The notes: generated by a model not told the origin, from the letters alone. 64,000 nucleotides of DNA from Rhizobium sp. (GCA_019739215.1 JAHHDR010000014.1:1-64000); one strand, 5' to 3'. Shown: positions 18,066 to 26,608, counted from the stretch's first letter. Numbers and translations are program-made.

Positions 18066-18913
18066 ATTTAGTCTCCACGTTGCCTCCCGTTCCCGTCACC
18101 TGGGTCTGGGCTAGTTTACGACGCTCAACCGAAGAGGCATTCCCCCTTTTGAGTCGATGAATGGTTTTACAGGTCTGCCTATGTACGTCAAGCCTTTATC
18201 TGGCTACCTGACCGTGCAGGAACAGGCGGACTTTCCGGGGCTGTGGCAATTTTGCCAGTGTCGTGAATCGCACTCCCGAACCATATCCCGGCATGCCTCG
18301 CCGGGCCGTATTACTGGGTGCGTGTGAAGTATAGATTTCCCCGATCTCGCCTGCCCCGGAAAGGCCTTGGAGCCGTCCCTTAAGCCGGCCTTTGATCCTA
18401 TTCTGTCCCGCAGGTCAAGCTATGACCGATTCGCGGAAAGCGGTCCATGGTCCGCCCGGCGGATGCCACGGCGGTGGCGCGGCGCGCGTGCGGTATCGGG
18501 TGTCTCGTGCGGGCTCCTCCCTGCAGGCGGTGATCCGGTGGCTCAGGAAAGGAGCGGCCCCCGAGTCGGGGCCGCCCAATCCGTGCTGATTTTGTGGTCC
18601 AGGCAGCCGTTGGTTCGTGCCTGCTCGGTTACGGAGGCGATGGTCCGGCCTCTGCCGGACGAAGCCGGGTGTCTACACCGGTTTCCGCCCGTGGGTGCAA
18701 CAATGCTGCGGGGGCGTTAACGAAAGGTAACCGCGCCATCCCGGATTCTTGCGGGTGCGTGGCCACATGTTCCGGCGCGGGAATTAACCGCTGCCGGGCG
18801 GCGTGGTCGCGACAGGCCCCGGCCGGCAGGATCGCGCTCGACTTTGGCCGGCGGCGGCGCTAGATCATTGATAATGCGTCAAACGGTGTTTTCCAACCGG
18901 TCGGAGGGCTGAC
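18066..18913. other. Long intergenic region between S-layer-like gene and uraD
   Basis: About 850 bases separate two divergently transcribed units. The part near 18164-18191 holds a promoter-like element for the S-layer-like gene. An 8-bp GC hairpin (GCGGCCCC with GGGGCCGC) lies at 18554-18575. Short open frames occur on both strands, but none has a convincing ribosome binding site or protein-like sequence. A regulatory RNA or long mRNA leader is possible and untested. Confidence 0.5.
18164..18191 (-). promoter_or_regulatory. Putative sigma70-type promoter of the S-layer-like gene
   Basis: On the minus strand TTGACG is followed after 16 bases by TAAAAC. This predicts a leader of roughly 90 bases before the ATG at 18065, which is preceded by GGAG. 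Confidence 0.45.
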
Positions 18914-19438
18914 ATGGACAGAGCGGGGGACAGGGCGGGGGACAGAGCTGATTTCGTGGCGCGGTTCGGCGGCATCTTCGAGCATTCTGCCTGGATCGCC
19001 GAGCGCGCCTTCGATCGCGGCGCTTTGGCGGCGCCGCTCGACGCCGCCGGTCTGCATGCGGCGCTGGCCGCCGAGTTCCGTGGCGCCAGCGATGCCGAGC
19101 GCCTCGGGGTGCTGAAAGCCCATCCCGATCTCGCCGGCCGGCTCGCGGTGGCAGGCGACCTCACCGCCGAAAGCGCCAGCGAGCAGGCGGGCGCCGGGCT
19201 CGACCGGCTGACGCCGGCCGAATTCGCCCGCTTCACCGATCTCAACACCCGCTACCAGGCCCGTTTCGGCTTTCCCTTCATCATCGCGGTCCGCGGGCTG
19301 ACCAAGGCGGAAATCCTCCACGCCTTCGAAAACCGCATCCACCACGCCCGCCAGGACGAATTCGACGCGGCCTGCCACGAGGTCGAGAAGATCGCCCGCC
19401 TGCGGCTCGAGGCCCTGGAAGCCTCCGGCGGCCTGTAA
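18914..19438 (+). CDS. uraD: 2-oxo-4-hydroxy-4-carboxy-5-ureidoimidazoline decarboxylase
   Basis: Catalyses the last step of urate breakdown to S-allantoin, decarboxylating OHCU in the cytoplasm. The 174-residue length fits the family. Visible signatures are [15 protein letters not shown] near the N-terminus, the HPDLAGRL stretch (about residues 70-77), the [14 protein letters not shown] stretch (about 86-99) and [18 protein letters not shown] (about 109-126), all characteristic of OHCU decarboxylases. The ATG follows a GGAGGG ribosome binding site. It is the first gene of a compact unit with a deleted allantoicase, allA and uraH on the same strand. Confidence 0.92.
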   Translation: MDRAGDRAGDRADFVARFGGIFEHSAWIAERAFDRGALAAPLDAAGLHAALAAEFRGASDAERLGVLKAHPDLAGRLAVAGDLTAESASEQAGAGLDRLTPAEFARFTDLNTRYQARFGFPFIIAVRGLTKAEILHAFENRIHHARQDEFDAACHEVEKIARLRLEALEASGGL

Positions 19439-19460
19439 GGAGCCCTGTACGGAACCCTAT

Positions 19461-19781
19461 ATGGATAATGACATGAACCACACAGACACGCTGCCCGGCT
19501 GGGCCGCCGGCACCGTCAGCCTCGCCTCCGCCCGGCTAGGCGCCGAGGGCCTCTTTTCCACCGACGCGTTCTTCGCGCCGCTGTCGCGCATGCTGTCCGA
19601 CGAGCCGCCGCGCTGGGACCCCGATCTCTATGACGACAACGGCAAGTGGATGGACGGCTGGGAAAGCCGCCGCAAGCGCGTCGCCGGCTGGAGCCGCGTC
19701 GGCCCGGTCACTCATATTAGATATGCGATGCATCCGGATGGCGGCACGATGCGGCTTCGGCTGTGCGGGGTGAAGGGGTGA
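19461..19781 (+). pseudogene. alc: Allantoicase remnant with large internal deletion
   Basis: The 106-residue frame begins like allantoicase ([17 protein letters not shown], then [16 protein letters not shown] up to about residue 70). It jumps directly to [19 protein letters not shown], the pattern that ends an allantoicase repeat. A normal allantoicase is about 330 residues, so some 200 residues, including most of both beta-sandwich repeats, are missing while the frame is kept. The product is unlikely to be active. It lies 22 bases after uraD and 9 before allA. Alternatives are an assembly collapse or a recent deletion. Confidence 0.75.
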
Positions 19782-19790
19782 GGTCGGATC

Positions 19791-20294
19791 ATGCCGGCTG
19801 AAGCGCTCGTGATCCGGCCGCTTACAAGGGCGGCCTTCGCGCCCTATGGCGATGTCGTCGAGGCCGACCCGGCCACGATGCGGCTGATCAATGCCGGCAC
19901 CACCGAGCGCTACCACGCGCTCGGCCATCCCGAGGCGCGGGGCGAGGGGTCGGCGCTGATCATCAGTCTGTTCCGCGGCCAGCCACGGTCGCTGCCCTAT
20001 CTCGTCGACATGATGGAGCGCCATCCGCTCGGCAGCCAGAGTTTCCATCCGCTGCAGGACCGTCCCTGGCTGGTCGTGGTCGCCGCCGATGTCGATGGCG
20101 CCCCGGGCATCCCGCAGGTCTTCCTGGCGACCGGCCGGCAGGGGATCAACTACCGCGCGAACACCTGGCACCATCCGTTGATGGCACTGGGCGAGGTCAG
20201 CGATTTTCTCGTTGTGGATCGTAGCGGACCGGGAAACAATCTGGAAGAATACGTCTACGACCAGCCCTTCGCCATCCCGGAGATCTCCCAGTGA
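19791..20294 (+). CDS. allA: Ureidoglycolate lyase
   Basis: Splits ureidoglycolate into glyoxylate and urea in the allantoin pathway. The 167-residue protein has IRPLTRAAFAPYGDVVEAD at the start, ERYHALGHPEARG near residues 38-50, SLFRGQPRSLPY near 58-69, MERHPLGSQSFHPL near 74-87 and NYRANTWHHPLMAL near 120-133, all typical of AllA. The last bases overlap the GTG of uraH, implying translational coupling. With the neighbouring allantoicase broken, its substrate supply here is uncertain. Confidence 0.9.
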   Translation: MPAEALVIRPLTRAAFAPYGDVVEADPATMRLINAGTTERYHALGHPEARGEGSALIISLFRGQPRSLPYLVDMMERHPLGSQSFHPLQDRPWLVVVAADVDGAPGIPQVFLATGRQGINYRANTWHHPLMALGEVSDFLVVDRSGPGNNLEEYVYDQPFAIPEISQ

Positions 20295-20647
20295 CCGGCC
20301 TAACCACCCATGTCCTCGACACCGCCCTCGGCCAGCCCGCCAAGGGCGTGATGATCGACGTCTTCCGCATCAATGACGAGGTGCGGGAATATGTCCGCAC
20401 CGTCCACACCAATGCCGACGGCCGCGTCGACGGCGGGCCGATCCTCGACGGCGAGGCCCTGCGCAAGGGGCTGTACGAACTGGTCTTCCATGTCGGTCCC
20501 TACCTGCGCTTCCACGGCCACAAGCTCTCCGATCCGCCCTTCCTCGACATCGTGCCGATCCGCTTCGGCGTCGGCGACCCGCAGGCGCACTACCATGTGC
20601 CGCTGCTGATCTCGCCCTTCGGCTATTCCACCTATCGCGGCAGCTGA
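20291..20647 (+). CDS. uraH: 5-hydroxyisourate hydrolase (transthyretin-like)
   Basis: Hydrolyses 5-hydroxyisourate to OHCU, the step before UraD. The 118-residue protein begins TGLTTHVLDTALGQPAKGV, carries the catalytic-type histidine in LTTHVLD, an arginine in TNADGRVDGGP, and ends with YHVPLLISPFGYSTYRGS, the transthyretin-family signature. It starts with GTG overlapping the allA stop, and its stop overlaps the ATG of the next gene, so the three genes are probably one transcript. Confidence 0.93.
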   Translation: MTGLTTHVLDTALGQPAKGVMIDVFRINDEVREYVRTVHTNADGRVDGGPILDGEALRKGLYELVFHVGPYLRFHGHKLSDPPFLDIVPIRFGVGDPQAHYHVPLLISPFGYSTYRGS

Positions 20648-21384
20648 TGCGCTTTGCGGCCATCGCCGACATCCACGGCAATGCATCGGCGCTCGAGGCG
20701 GTGCTATCAGACATCCGCGCGCTCGATATCAGCGACATCGTCAATCTCGGCGATCATCTCAGCGGCCCGCTCGAGGCCGGCCGCACGGCCGATATCCTGC
20801 TCGGGCTCGATCTGCCCTCGGTGCGCGGCAACCACGACCGCTACCTGGTCGAACTCGACGCCGGCGCGATGCACGAATGGGAGGCGGACGCCCTCGCCGA
20901 ACTCACGCCGGGCCATCTTGACTGGCTTCGCGCCCTGCCGCCGACGCTGGTCTGGCGCGAAGCGGTGTTCCTCTGCCACGCAACGCCCCGGGACGACAAC
21001 CGCTACTGGCTCGAGGGCGTGTCTGCCGCAGGCCATGTCCATCTCAGGCCGCTTGCGGAGATCGCCGCACTCGCCGACGGCATCGCCCAGTCCCTCATCC
21101 TCTGCGGCCATTCCCACCTCCCGCGGGCCGTTGCACTTCCTGACGGCCGCCTGATCGTCAATCCCGGCAGCGTCGGTTGCCCGGCCTATGATGACGTGAC
21201 GCCGCATTATCATCGCGTCGAGGCGGGCACGCCGCTGGCCGCCTATGCCATCCTCGAACGGGTCGGCAGCACATGGGTGCCCACCTTCCGGCAGGTCGCC
21301 TATGACCATGGTGCCATGGCGCGGCTTGCCGCATCCAGGGGCCGGCCCGACTGGTCACACGGATTGGCCACCGGCTGGCTCTGA
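20647..21384 (+). CDS. Calcineurin-like metallophosphoesterase
   Basis: A cytoplasmic two-metal phosphoesterase of the YfcE/MJ0936 type. Metal ligands are visible as the block I DIHGN (residues 8-12), GDH (about 36-38), GNHD (about 60-63), and later HAT near 111, CGHSH (about 154-158) and NPGSVG near 172. The length of 245 fits. Its ATG overlaps the uraH stop, so it is cotranscribed with the purine genes, but the family does not identify a substrate. A role in nucleotide turnover would be a guess. Confidence 0.85.
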   Translation: MRFAAIADIHGNASALEAVLSDIRALDISDIVNLGDHLSGPLEAGRTADILLGLDLPSVRGNHDRYLVELDAGAMHEWEADALAELTPGHLDWLRALPPTLVWREAVFLCHATPRDDNRYWLEGVSAAGHVHLRPLAEIAALADGIAQSLILCGHSHLPRAVALPDGRLIVNPGSVGCPAYDDVTPHYHRVEAGTPLAAYAILERVGSTWVPTFRQVAYDHGAMARLAASRGRPDWSHGLATGWL

Positions 21385-21427
21385 TCGCGCCATGCGCCTG
21401 CGCGCCGCGATCCGCACCGCGGCTGCC

Positions 21428-21444
21428 TGAAACAATTGAAACAA
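21428..21444 (+). promoter_or_regulatory. TGAAAC direct repeat upstream of RTX-A (distal)
   Basis: TGAAAC-AAT-TGAAAC-AA, two hexamers with a 9-base period, just after the metallophosphoesterase stop and about 200 bases before RTX-A. The same 17 bases recur at 24421. Confidence 0.55.
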
Positions 21445-21613
21445 CAGCAATGACTGTCGGCCATGGGCCGCCGCCGGCGCTCAGTCTTCGCGCGTGGTCC
21501 AAAGCCTTTGTTTTGTCGGGTTTTGCCCGTTCGGCACCCGTTGTTCCGCACGGAACAGGGTATCGGATCGCGGGGAATAACTCACCGCCCCATGCCGTCC
21601 TGAGTTGCAAGAC

Positions 21614-21630
21614 TGAAACGAAAGAAACAA
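21614..21630 (+). promoter_or_regulatory. TGAAAC direct repeat upstream of RTX-A (proximal)
   Basis: TGAAAC-GAA-AGAAAC-AA, one mismatch in the second hexamer, ending 16 bases before the RTX-A ATG. If bound by a protein at this place it would act on translation initiation or as a repressor site. Confidence 0.45.
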
Positions 21631-21645
21631 TCGGGAACAGCGGAC

Positions 21646-22887
21646 ATGGCCAAGCACATTCAGAAGAACGATCTCACCGGCACCTGGAACATCGATACGG
21701 CGAACGACGAGTGGGTCCTTGCCGGGAATGCCAAGATCACCACCGACGGCACCGAGGCGATCGACCTCGGCGCCGGCCTCACCGGCAACACGATCCGGGT
21801 GAATGGGGATATCAGTGTCAGCGGCCTCGTCGGCCAGGCCATCCGCATCGAAGCCGTCGACACCGACCTCCATATCGGCAAACACGCGGTCGTGGATGCG
21901 CCCTTCACCAATGTCGGCATCCTGTCGTCCGGCTATGCCACGGACATCTACAATGCGGGGACGATCAGCGCCAGCCTCTCGGGCATTGTCGGCGGAGACT
22001 TCACGAAGGTCTACAACAGCGGCACCATCACCGCCGACCGTGCCGTCGCCGGCGACGTGACGGTGCTCAACGCCGGCAGGCTGCTTGGCGATACCTACGG
22101 GGTCAACGCCTTCGCCGACAATACCGGCGTCATCAACCAGGTCGACGGCGTCATCCGCGGCGGCGATACTGCGATCAACAGCACGGGCGATGGGGACTAT
22201 ACCGTGATCAACAGGGGCCTGATCAAGGGCCCGGTCGCGATCGTCAATGGCGACGGCGACGCCACGATCAGCAACCGCAAGGGCGGCACGATCGATGGCG
22301 ATGTGATGCTCGGCGCCGGCGAGGACGCGTTCCAAATGCTCGGCGGGAAAATGAAGGGCACGGTCTTCGGCGGCGAGGGTAATGACACCTACATCCTCAA
22401 CAAGAAGGGCGCGACGATCGCGGAGTTCGCCGATGAAGGCCTGGACCAGGTCTTCGCGAACTTCAACTATACGTTGGGCGACAATGTCGAGAACCTCACG
22501 TTGATCGGGGAGAGGAATTTCAAGGCCACTGGCAACGCCGGCAACAATGCGATCTACGGCAACGACGGTGACAACGTGCTGCGAGGCATGGATGGAGATG
22601 ATTATCTGGGCTCAGGCCGTGGCAATGACGTGATGATCGGCGGCGCCGGCGGCGACATTTTCGAGTTCAACGCCAAGCATGGCAACGACGTGATCAAGGA
22701 CTTCGAGGATGGGTCTGACGCGCTCTTCTCGAATTTCGTCCAGTCGGAGTCGGAGGTTCAGGACCTGCTCGACAATCATGCGACGCAGATCGATGGCGGC
22801 GTGCTGATCGAGTATGGCAAGAACTCGCTGTTCATCAAGGGACTTCAACTCGATCAACTCGGCGCGGATGACTTCGTGATCATCTGA
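21646..22887 (+). CDS. RTX-A: secreted beta-solenoid/RTX calcium-binding protein
   Basis: First of five paralogues. It starts MAKHIQKNDLTGTWNIDTAN without a Sec signal. Residues about 30-220 form short repeats of the IxNxGxI type (VYNSGTITAD, VLNAGRLLGD, VINRGLIKGP) expected to fold as a right-handed beta-solenoid. Residues about 225-350 carry RTX-like Gly/Asp motifs (GGEGNDTYIL, GNDGDNVLRG, GGAGGDIFEF), with VIKDFEDGSD as in serralysin-type C-termini. The end, LDQLGADDFVII, has the aspartate and hydrophobic tail of type I secretion substrates. Likely an extracellular or surface protein that folds on calcium. It has its own upstream region rather than tight coupling to RTX-B. Confidence 0.75.
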   Translation: MAKHIQKNDLTGTWNIDTANDEWVLAGNAKITTDGTEAIDLGAGLTGNTIRVNGDISVSGLVGQAIRIEAVDTDLHIGKHAVVDAPFTNVGILSSGYATDIYNAGTISASLSGIVGGDFTKVYNSGTITADRAVAGDVTVLNAGRLLGDTYGVNAFADNTGVINQVDGVIRGGDTAINSTGDGDYTVINRGLIKGPVAIVNGDGDATISNRKGGTIDGDVMLGAGEDAFQMLGGKMKGTVFGGEGNDTYILNKKGATIAEFADEGLDQVFANFNYTLGDNVENLTLIGERNFKATGNAGNNAIYGNDGDNVLRGMDGDDYLGSGRGNDVMIGGAGGDIFEFNAKHGNDVIKDFEDGSDALFSNFVQSESEVQDLLDNHATQIDGGVLIEYGKNSLFIKGLQLDQLGADDFVII

Positions 22888-22970
22888 CGCACACTGGATT
22901 CTCCGGCGACGGCTGGGACAGGCAGTCCCATTCGCCTTTCCCGGGGCCAAGCGCCGACATTTCGCCGCCC

Positions 22971-22985
22971 TGAAACAAATGAAAC
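22971..22985 (+). promoter_or_regulatory. TGAAAC direct repeat upstream of RTX-B
   Basis: TGAAAC-AAA-TGAAAC, 9-base period, 77 bases before the RTX-B start. A further TGAAAC follows at 23013. Confidence 0.55.
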
Positions 22986-23061
22986 GTGTCAGGGTGGTAC
23001 CTGTAGTTTTTCTGAAACAGATCGTCGCGAGATTGGGAGCATCAGGTAATGAGGCTCCCCC

Positions 23062-24336
23062 ATGGCAAAGATCGCGATCAAGAACGACCGGACCAACCCT
23101 CTCGACATCTCCACGTCGAACAATACCGTCACCGTCTACAAGGGTGCGGATTTTGACAGCGCCAGCTACGGCATCAAGGAAATGATCGGCGTCGTCGGAA
23201 ACGACTATGTCATCGATGGCCGTGTGAGCGCCAAAGGCTTCCTCGATCGAGCACTCGACATATCCGGCACTGATGCAACCGTCACTGTCGGCGAGACAGG
23301 CGTCCTCAAGAGCCAGGAACTGGCGATCGCGAGCTTTGGTGACAGCCTGGACATCCACAATGCCGGACGCATAGAGGGCGATGAAGCCGCGATCGGCATT
23401 GCGGGCAACGGTTCGCATCTGGTGAACGAGGGCGAGATCATCTCGAAGGTGGGTCGCGCCGTCGATACCCACTCGATCAGCGATTTCCGCCTCGACAATG
23501 ACGGATTGATGGCGTCGGAACTGGGACTTCGGTTCCGGGTCGATGGCCTCAAGCTGGACTTCGGCAGGGACAGTGTCGTTGAATTCGGCTCCGCTGGATC
23601 GATCGAAATCCTCTCCCAGGTGGGCTGGAATACGACGATCTCCAATGCCGGTGAGATCACCAACACAAAGAGCGGCATGATCAACGCCATCTATGGCGGC
23701 GATGGATCCGAGACGATCCGCAATTCCGGAACCATCACCGGCTTCGTCTGGCTGGAAGATGGGGACGATCGCTACGACGGTCGTGGTGGCCGTATCCGCG
23801 AAGGCACGGTCAATGGTGGCGATGGCAACGACGTGTACTTTCTCGACGACCGCCGGGACAAGGTTCACGAGGGTGTCGGCCAGGGCTACGACCAGTTGAC
23901 CGTGAGCTTCTCCTACAAGCTTCTCTCCCATGCCGAGTTCGAGGAAGTGCGCCTCGCCGGTAGCGGAAACCATCGCCTGACTGGAAACGACATGGACAAC
24001 TATCTCGCCGGCAACAAGGGCGACAATCGCCTCGTCGGCAACGGCGGCTCCGACAACTTTTTCGGCGGTGCCGGCAAGGATGTCATGACCGGCGGCGCGG
24101 GTGTCGACGATTTCTATTTCCGCGCAAATGCGGACCGGGAGATCGTCACCGACTTCACCGACGGCGTCGATCGTATCGTGCACTTCGCCGGCAAGGAAAT
24201 TACCAGCGTCGACGACCTGCTTGCCCATCATGTCCGGCAGGACGGCGACGATCTGATCATTTCGGGCGACGGTACCGAGATGATCCTGCGCAACGTCGAT
24301 ATCGCCAACCTGACGGCCGCCGACTTCACTGCCTGA
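23062..24336 (+). CDS. RTX-B: secreted beta-solenoid/RTX calcium-binding protein
   Basis: A 424-residue paralogue of RTX-A. It opens MAKIAIKNDRTNPLDISTSN. The solenoid part has turns such as IHNAGRIEGDEAAIGIAGNG, LVNEGEIISK, ISNAGEITNTKSG and IRNSGTITGF. RTX-like motifs follow (GGDGNDVYFL, GNKGDNRLVG, GGAGKDVMTG), with IVTDFTDGVDRIV before the tail. It ends NLTAADFTA. A strong terminator at 24382 isolates it from RTX-C. Confidence 0.75.
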   Translation: MAKIAIKNDRTNPLDISTSNNTVTVYKGADFDSASYGIKEMIGVVGNDYVIDGRVSAKGFLDRALDISGTDATVTVGETGVLKSQELAIASFGDSLDIHNAGRIEGDEAAIGIAGNGSHLVNEGEIISKVGRAVDTHSISDFRLDNDGLMASELGLRFRVDGLKLDFGRDSVVEFGSAGSIEILSQVGWNTTISNAGEITNTKSGMINAIYGGDGSETIRNSGTITGFVWLEDGDDRYDGRGGRIREGTVNGGDGNDVYFLDDRRDKVHEGVGQGYDQLTVSFSYKLLSHAEFEEVRLAGSGNHRLTGNDMDNYLAGNKGDNRLVGNGGSDNFFGGAGKDVMTGGAGVDDFYFRANADREIVTDFTDGVDRIVHFAGKEITSVDDLLAHHVRQDGDDLIISGDGTEMILRNVDIANLTAADFTA

Positions 24337-24381
24337 TCACATCGCTTCGCACCGATTCCCGTATCTTGTGGGATCGGCACC

Positions 24382-24418
24382 TGGCCCGGCGGGAGAGCCT
24401 CCCCGCCGGGCCATTTTT
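24382..24418 (+). terminator. Rho-independent terminator of RTX-B
   Basis: Perfect 12-bp stem TGGCCCGGCGGG with an 8-base loop, followed by TTTTT. It ends two bases before the TGAAAC repeat at 24421, so RTX-C must use a promoter of its own. Confidence 0.85.
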
Positions 24419-24420
24419 GT

Positions 24421-24437
24421 TGAAACAATTGAAACAA
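24421..24437 (+). promoter_or_regulatory. TGAAAC direct repeat upstream of RTX-C
   Basis: TGAAAC-AAT-TGAAAC-AA, identical over 17 bases to 21428-21444, 80 bases before the RTX-C ATG. Confidence 0.55.
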
Positions 24438-24517
24438 ATACACTCTGAAGATGGCTGCATCTTGAAGCGTTCCTGACGGAGAACGGCATCATCAGGATTT
24501 TCGAAGAGGCTCATATC

Positions 24518-25693
24518 ATGGCGACCTACAAGATCGGCAACCGCACAACCACCTTCAGCCCCGGGCTGGAAGATTCCACCTATGTCCTTGGCAAGGGCAA
24601 GCTCATCGACAGCGTTCTGCCGGGCATCTACCAGGCATCCGGCCTCGGCGGCGTCTCGCTGGAGATCGCAGGCACCATCAGGTCGATGGAATACGGCATC
24701 AAGTTCGGCGAGACGATATCCTATGCGCCGGGCCTCGCCGTGACCGTCGAGAAGAGCGGCAAGATCGATTCCCAGTCACGCGCCATCGATGTTCACGCCT
24801 CCGACTTCCGCATCGACAATGACGGGAAGATCTTTGGCACCGAAGGCATACGGGCGTCGGGAACGGATGGGGTCATCACGAATCGCGGCACGATTGATGC
24901 CGCCGCTGTGGGCATCGTCGCGACCGGCTCCAATCATATCGTCAATACGGGAGCCATAAGCGGTGGTCAGTACGGCATCGTGCTCAACGCCACGGAAAGT
25001 GGCGCGGGCTCGATCAGGAACACCGGCCTCGTCGAGGGTGCGAATGCGGCGATACAGGGCAGTTCCAGCGCCGATCGCATCGTCAATGCCGGTACCATGA
25101 AGGGCGATGTCCTGCTGGCAGGCGGCGACGATGTCTTCGTCTTCAAGTCCGGCAAAGTCACCGGCGAGATCGAAGGCGGCATGGGCGCCGATCGCTACAT
25201 CGTCAAGGCCGAGGGCGCGACGATCGCGGAGAACTTCGGACAGGGCTTCGATTTCGTCAAGGCGTCGGTGTCCTTCACGCTCGCGGCCCATGTCGAGCAG
25301 ATCAATCTTGTCGGCAAGGCCGATATCGACGCAACCGGCAACGACCAGGACAACCACGTCCAGGGCAATGCCGGAAGAAACGTCCTGCGCGGTGAAGGCG
25401 GCGTCGACTTCCTCGTCGGCCTTGGTGGCAACGACCGGCTGTTCGGCGGCGAGGGTGGCGATGTCTTCAACTTCCAGGCCGGTTCGGGCCGGGACACCGT
25501 CATGGATTTCGAGGCGGGCATCGACGAGATCCAGATCGGCGGCCTGAAGGGCACCATCGACTTCGCCGACATGGTCGCCAATCACGTCGAGGAGAAGGGC
25601 GACGATATCTGGATCACCTACGGCAAGGATGTCGTCATCCTCAGGAACACCGGGACCGGCGAATTGCAGGCCGGAGACTTCGTGTTCGGCTGA
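24518..25693 (+). CDS. RTX-C: secreted beta-solenoid/RTX calcium-binding protein
   Basis: A 391-residue paralogue starting MATYKIGNRTTTFSPGLEDS behind GAAGAGG. Solenoid turns include ITNRGTIDAAAVGIVATGSN, IVNTGAISGGQYGI, IRNTGLVEGA and IVNAGTMKGD. The RTX-like part has GNAGRNVLRG, GLGGNDRLFG and GGEGGDVFNF, then GSGRDTVMDFEAGIDEI and the tail LQAGDFVFG. Its N-terminus is the most divergent of the set; it lacks the TW-ID-NDTY-LA opening of RTX-A, D and E. Confidence 0.75.
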   Translation: MATYKIGNRTTTFSPGLEDSTYVLGKGKLIDSVLPGIYQASGLGGVSLEIAGTIRSMEYGIKFGETISYAPGLAVTVEKSGKIDSQSRAIDVHASDFRIDNDGKIFGTEGIRASGTDGVITNRGTIDAAAVGIVATGSNHIVNTGAISGGQYGIVLNATESGAGSIRNTGLVEGANAAIQGSSSADRIVNAGTMKGDVLLAGGDDVFVFKSGKVTGEIEGGMGADRYIVKAEGATIAENFGQGFDFVKASVSFTLAAHVEQINLVGKADIDATGNDQDNHVQGNAGRNVLRGEGGVDFLVGLGGNDRLFGGEGGDVFNFQAGSGRDTVMDFEAGIDEIQIGGLKGTIDFADMVANHVEEKGDDIWITYGKDVVILRNTGTGELQAGDFVFG

Positions 25694-25850
25694 GGCTTCG
25701 GCGGCAGCGCAGTCTGGGGCTTGAGAAGAAGTCGGAATGCGCTTGCCGGGAATAATCCGGGCCGGTCATGCGTCAAGAGATTGAAGCCGGCGCGGCAACA
25801 CTGTCGTGCGGCATGCGTATCGCTTTCCGGTCGCGGCTTCGTGTATCTCG

Positions 25851-25903
25851 CGCCCCGGACGCCCCGGCAGGGCGGACCTTTCTGCCGGGGCGACACCGGG
25901 GCG
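25851..25903. terminator. Long GC hairpin between convergent genes
   Basis: CGCCCCGG and GCCCCGGCAG (25851-25870) pair with CTGCCGGGGC and CCGGGGCG (25882-25903), interrupted by a small bulge. It lies between RTX-C and the opposing 144-residue gene. There is no T run, so termination is inferred from position. Confidence 0.6.
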
Positions 25904-25942
25904 ACTGCTGTCGCGCTGTCGTCGTCTCTGCGCGCATCATGT

Positions 25943-26377
25943 TCAGGCGCGAGCGATGCCGCCGGACGCCTGCTGCATCGTTTCGAGCGCCCATTGCAGC
26001 CTTTCGGCGCCCTCCGGATCGTAGTGGGACAGGCAATACGCGATTCCCTCTCTGGCCTTGAGGGCGAAATCCATCCGCGTCGCATCGGTGGCCATGTCCA
26101 CGGGCAGCCCGTTCGATGCGGAAATCTTCACCGTCATCCCGAGGAACACGGAACTCTCCTCGAGCGACATCGAACCGTTCCGGATCTCGCCGTTCATCCA
26201 GTCGAACAGGTCCTGCCGGGTCATGGCGCTGAAGTCGGGCTCGGTGGGGGAAGCTTCCGCGTTGCTGCGGGTCGCCTCCGACGCCAGAAGCGCCGAAAAG
26301 CCCGAGGACGTGGTGCCTGCGGACCCATCGTTCCGCTCGACCGGAAAACGCACGCTCGTGCCGGCATCAACTCTCAT
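25943..26377 (-). CDS. Hypothetical protein, 144 aa
   Basis: I do not recognise the family. The start MRVDAGTSVRFPVERND follows an AGGAGG site 8 bases upstream. The first 45 residues look disordered. The C-terminal ~95 residues look folded (DLFDWMNGEIRNGSMSLEES, then helices with YCLSHYDPEGAERLQWALE). This recalls small helical cytoplasmic proteins seen near flagellar or rod genes, but I would not assign one. It stands between RTX-C and RTX-D on the opposite strand. Confidence 0.6.
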   Translation of the reverse strand: MRVDAGTSVRFPVERNDGSAGTTSSGFSALLASEATRSNAEASPTEPDFSAMTRQDLFDWMNGEIRNGSMSLEESSVFLGMTVKISASNGLPVDMATDATRMDFALKAREGIAYCLSHYDPEGAERLQWALETMQQASGGIARA

Positions 26378-26608
26378 CGCATCATCCTCCTGTCGGTCGC
26401 CGGTCCTGCCTCTCACGCAAGACTTGCTCGAACATTGTCGCGACAGGGGCCATGGGTCGCGCTGATGTTTCATTTCGGCGACGGCGTGCTGCGGTCGTGC
26501 CGCAAGCGGAGAATAAGCCGGGCGGCCGGCGCGTAACGGCGGGTATCGAAACCATCATCCCGCAGCGAGGGCGCAACCCGCTGCTGAATGGACAAGGATA
26601 CCAGAGAC

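Larger units (their letters stand above)
13298..26588. repeat. Right arm of the giant inverted repeat
   Basis: This is the exact reverse complement of 1-13291. The arms are separated by six bases (CTGGTC, 13292-13297) that do not pair. The arm ends in the window only because the partner runs out at position 1. It passes without a seam into the unique sequence after 26588: RTX-D, a paralogue of the arm's RTX-A to C, starts at 26609. This arm is therefore the better candidate for the genuine chromosomal sequence. Confidence 0.97.

Noticed and set aside
18554..18575. Intrinsic terminator upstream of uraD
   Set aside because: An 8-bp GC stem without a T run and without an upstream gene to terminate.
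18392..18589. 65-codon ORF upstream of uraD ending in a GC hairpin
   Set aside because: Gly/Arg/Pro-rich composition typical of chance frames in GC-rich DNA, no ribosome binding site and no recognisable fold.
22612..24231. 539-codon open frame antisense to RTX-B
   Set aside because: It overlaps RTX-B completely on the other strand. Long antisense frames are expected in GC-rich RTX genes, and its sequence is D/V/A-biased without domains.
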